A stretch of DNA of 64,000 nt from NCBI GenBank assembly GCA_000727475.1, contig KL647299.1:2257943-2321942 (forward strand), read 5' to 3'. The notes below the pieces were generated by a model that saw nothing but the letters and a program-made list of their open reading frames with translations, was not told the DNA's origin and searched no databases. Origin of the DNA: Sarcocystis neurona (lineage: Eukaryota > Apicomplexa > Conoidasida > Eucoccidiorida > Sarcocystidae). The position numbers were made by a program, and so were the translations under genes. Shown piece by piece: positions 60,600 through 64,000 of this stretch; the first letter of the stretch is position 1; every line of letters begins with the position of its first letter.

Positions 60600-61510
60600 T
60601 CACTACATACACACACATGTACACAAAACACGTACATTTGTGTATACAGATACACTAGTATCTGTAATTAATATATATATATATATACGCGCAGAAACAT
60701 ACACATATATAACGTATACACATTACACACACAGACGCATACACAGACAGGTGCGCACATATATACACTTGCATCAAGATTCCTGCAAGCAGACGGAAGC
60801 AGAAATGACCGTACTTCGTACACATACCCACCAATGTATACATTTGCAAACACAGACACATTACCCCCATACAAACATATATATACATATATATATGTAT
60901 ACAGACATACACACACATATATGTATATATATATATGTAGGCATACGTATACACATACCCAGATATATATTCACATAAAACTATACACGTATATCCACAC
61001 AGACACATATATATTTATACAGGCATACATTATATATATATATGTACACGAATGTACAGATACAAATATAGATACACATAGAGACACATATGTATGGGCA
61101 TGCATATATACACACGCACAAGTATATATATACAAATGTAATATACCTATTTATATATGCACATGTATAAATGTATATGTACACACATTCGTACACGCAT
61201 ATACACACACATACATACACACACATATACAGACATACATATATACACATATTTACATGCATATCCACGTCCACAAATATATATATGTATATATATTCAT
61301 ATACACATACATACAGAGATATCCACATATTTATAGCCATGTATGTACACACATATAAGCGCATATGTCCACATATGTACTCACCTACATACACCTATAT
61401 ATATGTATGCATACAAGCACATGCATATGTGTAGACGTACGTATGTACACAAACATCCACATATATATACATTCACACATATACGTGTAGACCTCTGAAG
61501 GTGGAAATGC
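60600..61510. repeat. AT-rich/ACATAC microsatellite island
   Basis: About 900 bases of ACACATA, TATATAT and CATACA units with no credible coding frame. Confidence 0.85.
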
Positions 61511-62230
61511 TTTTTCAGGGAATCTTTCTGTCCCCCCTGACGTGCGCGGGGCAATGACAGGAAATTCTCGACTTCCGACGACGTGTAGGCAGCTCGTGTG
61601 AGAGGTGTACAGACACCAGCAGCAAGAAGCCGTGCTGCTGCAGTTGTTGTGGGGGGCACGTTGTGCGCAGGTCTCGGGGCTTCTTACCGTCCGCTGCGGC
61701 CGCGTCCGGGCGCGGAGACCCGCGCAGGCAATTTTTTCTTCTTTTTCGAGCCGAAGAAATCTTGTTCGAATGCCGTGAAGCGTCTTGAGCCGGTACTGCG
61801 CGTCCCCCTGCCACATCCCCCTGCGGAGACGCGCGAGAGACGCGCAGCGGCCGCGACGGCGAGACGAAACGCCAACACACGCAGCAGCAACAACAGCAGT
61901 TGCCGGCCACAAGACACACCCCACGCCACACTACTATATATATACGTATATATAGACACGTATATGTAGACACGTATATGTAGACACGCGTATATATACA
62001 CGTACACACGTACACACATACACACATATGTATTTCATATATGTATGCTAGTGTCAGCAGTCAGTTTCCCTTTGTCGCGGTTGGAATTTACACATATATA
62101 CACACATATATGTGTGTATACTAATGCCTTCACATGGGCATGTACTGCAGATTCACAGGACCACTAGATTGGTAGACATACGGAACTAGAGAGAGCGCGG
62201 AGAAAGACACAGACATGTGTCTACACCTCC
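61511..62230. other. no firm gene; GC-rich stretch and a TATA island
   Basis: 61511-61920 is GC-rich with open frames on both strands (for example minus VSSRRRGRCASLARLRRG), but there is no junction or start I can support. 61930-62110 is TATA/ACACGT repeat. Confidence 0.4.
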
Positions 62231-62368
62231 GCACAAATTCATATGCAGCCCCTTCCCCCCCCCCCCCCCACTATACTCGTGAACACCCTACAGTCTATTC
62301 ACATAAATATAGAGAGAGAAAGTGGTCCCCGGTGGTTAAGGGGCACTGGGAAGAACGCAAGACAGAAA

Positions 62369-62453
62369 ATGGACGGAAAAAAGAAGATTAAGAAGAAGGT
62401 GTCTGCAGTGCGCCTCGACGCAGAAGCGAGAAGGGATGTCGGCTGCAGAACCC
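62369..62453 (+). CDS. short Lys-rich candidate exon
   Basis: ATG 62369 begins MDGKKKIKKKVSAVRLDAEA then RRDVGCRT and meets a consensus donor CCC|GTAAGA at 62454. The 5' flank contains a 15-C run (62255-62269). No continuing exon was identified. The Lys-rich N-terminus would suit a basic nuclear protein. Confidence 0.35.
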
Positions 62454-62616
62454 GTAAGAAAGTATCGAAATTCATGCCTACGTGTAGTGTACATATACAT
62501 ATATATACATATAGACGTGTATATGTATACATCCGCACAAGCATATACCTCTATACATATACAAGTATGTATATCTACTTATGTATGTATATATGGATGT
62601 GTATCCATATACACAT

Positions 62617-63200
62617 CGAACGAATAGTAATACAAAATGTAGTATACAAAATCGCTCTAATGTAGTGACACATATATATGTATATATACGTGTATATATG
62701 AATGTGTATCTATCTACCTCTGTCTCTATTTATATATATATATATGCATTACCAATGAATGGTAATACAAAATGTTGTGTAAGGAGTCGTTCTGGTGTGG
62801 TGACATATACACATGTATACATATATATACACATATATATATATATACACAAACACGTACGTAGGTGTATATATGCATTTATATATCCACGGAATGGTAA
62901 TACAAGACGTAATATAATAGTTTTAATGTAGTGAGATATACACATATATATATTTATGCACATACATACACACACACAAATGTGTGTACCTATAGGTGTA
63001 CATATATATATATATACACACACACTCAACGAACGTTAATACAAAATGTGGTACAAGAAATCGTTCTAATGTACTGATATATATATGTATATACATATAA
63101 ATGTATATACGTGTGTGTACGTATACATATATATACATATATCCAAGGACTGATACTGCAGAATGTAGTACGAAGGACCGTTCCAATGTTGTGACCGAGG
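62617..63200 (+). repeat. tandem family of about 135 bp, five copies
   Basis: A core of about 45 bases (GTAATACAAAATGT, then GTA..., then TCGTTCTAATGTAGTGA) followed by a TATA spacer. Cores start at 62627, 62762, 62897 and 63035 (spacing 135, 135, 138), with a last, diverged core near 63150. Copies differ by scattered substitutions, so the array is old. Confidence 0.75.
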
Positions 63201-63234
63201 GGGGAGAATCGAAGACTCGAGAAGGCGGTTAAGG

Positions 63235-63644
63235 AGATGAGAAAGAGAAGAAGCAACAAGAGAAGAAGTTGAAGAACAGCTGAGAAGAACAGCAGCCCAG
63301 AACGAGGAGGGGCGCTTCAAAAAGAAGGCAGCTCCCTACTGAGAGATCGGCAGCAGCAGAAGGCGAATATGAGAGAGGCTGCTCGCCACAGGAGGAGAAT
63401 GACAAGAAGAGGAAAAAGACGGATGTCTGAGAAGAGGAAATTGAAGGGAAAGGGAAGCCGAAGAAGACCAGCCCGTCTTGTCAGCAGCAACAACCTCCAA
63501 AAAAAGCGACCGGAAATGCAGGACGGAAAGCTCTCGAAAAAGACGGAAATGCAGATGGAGAGAGAGACACGGAAGCGGCGTGGAGCGCGCGTGATGACGG
63601 GGACCCGAAGGAGCTGGTGGAAAAGAAGAAAACGACAGAAGTGA
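63235..63644 (+). CDS. Lys/Arg/Glu-rich coding region, several frames
   Basis: Strongly purine-rich on plus. A short frame at about 63246-63342 reads REEATREEVEEQLRRTAAQN then EEGRFKKKAAPY and TGA. Another (about 63270-63644, ATG 63369) is basic throughout (RGKRRMSEKRKLKGKGSRRR; NNLQKKRPEMQDGKLSKKTE). The first ending looks like a genuine protein terminus; which frame is used is uncertain. No family recognised. Confidence 0.4.
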
Positions 63645-63847
63645 ATCGAAGATGATGAGAAGAAGAAGTTTGTGTGAATTCACACATATAGACGGAAATA
63701 CGTGCTGGGGCACGGGGACGATTTTTTTTCTGTCGAGAGGTGGTCGAGGCGCATGCACAAGTCGGCAGAAGGACGCTCGGACGCCGAAGAAGAAAAAGAG
63801 GTGCACACAGGTGTGTATGTGTGTGTATATATATGTATACGCATAAA

Positions 63848-63922
63848 TATACATATATGTGTATATCTCACTAGAGTGTTTTTAATATGACGTCTTGTAT
63901 TATCATTCCTTCGATATATATA
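63848..63922 (-). repeat. inverted copy of the 135-bp family core
   Basis: On the minus strand, GGAATGATAATACAAGACGT followed by an A/T stretch and TAGTGAGATATACACATATA matches the third direct copy (62891-62950) closely, in opposite orientation and about 1 kb away. Confidence 0.7.
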
Positions 63923-63929
63923 TATATGT

Positions 63930-64000
63930 ATGTATGTGTATATATACACCTACGTACATATTTGTATATATATATATATATATATATGTGCATACGTATG
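63930..64000. repeat. TATA/GTATAC microsatellite at the right edge
   Basis: TATATATATATATATATATG-type sequence running out of the window. Confidence 0.8.

Noticed and set aside
62255..62269. 15-C homopolymer as a regulatory element
   Set aside because: A single low-complexity run next to microsatellites; nothing ties it to a function.
1..64000. Telomere-type AGGGTTT arrays expected in feature-rich Eimeria segments
   Set aside because: I looked for AGGGTTT/AAACCCT arrays and saw none; only single partial words.
1..64000. tRNA, rRNA or snRNA genes
   Set aside because: No stretch with a recognisable cloverleaf, intact A/B boxes in the right order, or rRNA core motifs was found by eye. A covariance-model search would settle it.

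Overview
The window looks like nuclear DNA of a coccidian apicomplexan, most probably an Eimeria species. The evidence is pervasive CAG/CTG triplet repeats that read as poly-Gln (CAG), poly-Ala (GCA) or poly-Ser (AGC) inside open frames, alternation of those blocks with AT-rich TATA/GTATAC microsatellite islands, a few plain stretches without either repeat, split genes, and one clear BT1-family (folate/pterin-type) transporter. The species cannot be fixed from the sequence alone. No database search was run, so every call rests on reading frames, splice-like junctions and family knowledge.

Layout. 0-15 kb is repeat-rich, with mostly minus-strand low-complexity genes: a two-part Q/A-rich gene at 3.5-7.5 kb, a Lys/Arg-rich one at 8.4-9.1 kb and a two-exon gene at 14.1-14.8 kb. 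A 5'-truncated plus gene lies at the left edge and a plus gene at 12.5-13.8 kb. 15.2-17.6 kb is a plain, feature-poor segment. 17.6-30.5 kb is mostly plus strand and contains two large, apparently homologous open frames (20.97-26.15 and 28.94-30.50 kb) separated by an AT-rich island and an opposite-strand gene. That opposite-strand gene carries a 26-bp minisatellite broken by a 532-base assembly gap. 30.5-44 kb alternates AT-rich microsatellites with small split genes, the best being a four-exon plus gene at 37.7-38.46 kb. 44.3-49.6 kb is the BT1 transporter on the minus strand, with a very long hydrophilic tail. 50-52.5 kb holds smaller genes on both strands. 52.8-57 kb is a second plain segment, and 57-64 kb returns to AT-rich islands with short exons and a tandem family of about 135 bp.

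Working rule. The strand that carries CAG/GCA/AGC, and is richer in purines, is usually the coding strand, because the opposite strand reads as implausible Leu/Cys/Ala runs. Triplet tracts have no stop codon in any frame, so long open frames inside them are weak evidence on their own. I weighted segments of ordinary amino-acid composition and junctions of the form AG|exon|GT with compatible phase.

Noth­ing in the window resembles a bacterial operon, CRISPR array or complete mobile element, and I could not recognise any tRNA or rRNA. Apart from the BT1 transporter, the proteins cannot be assigned a function from sequence inspection. Gene boundaries, especially start exons, should be treated as approximate unless an ATG or a splice junction is named.
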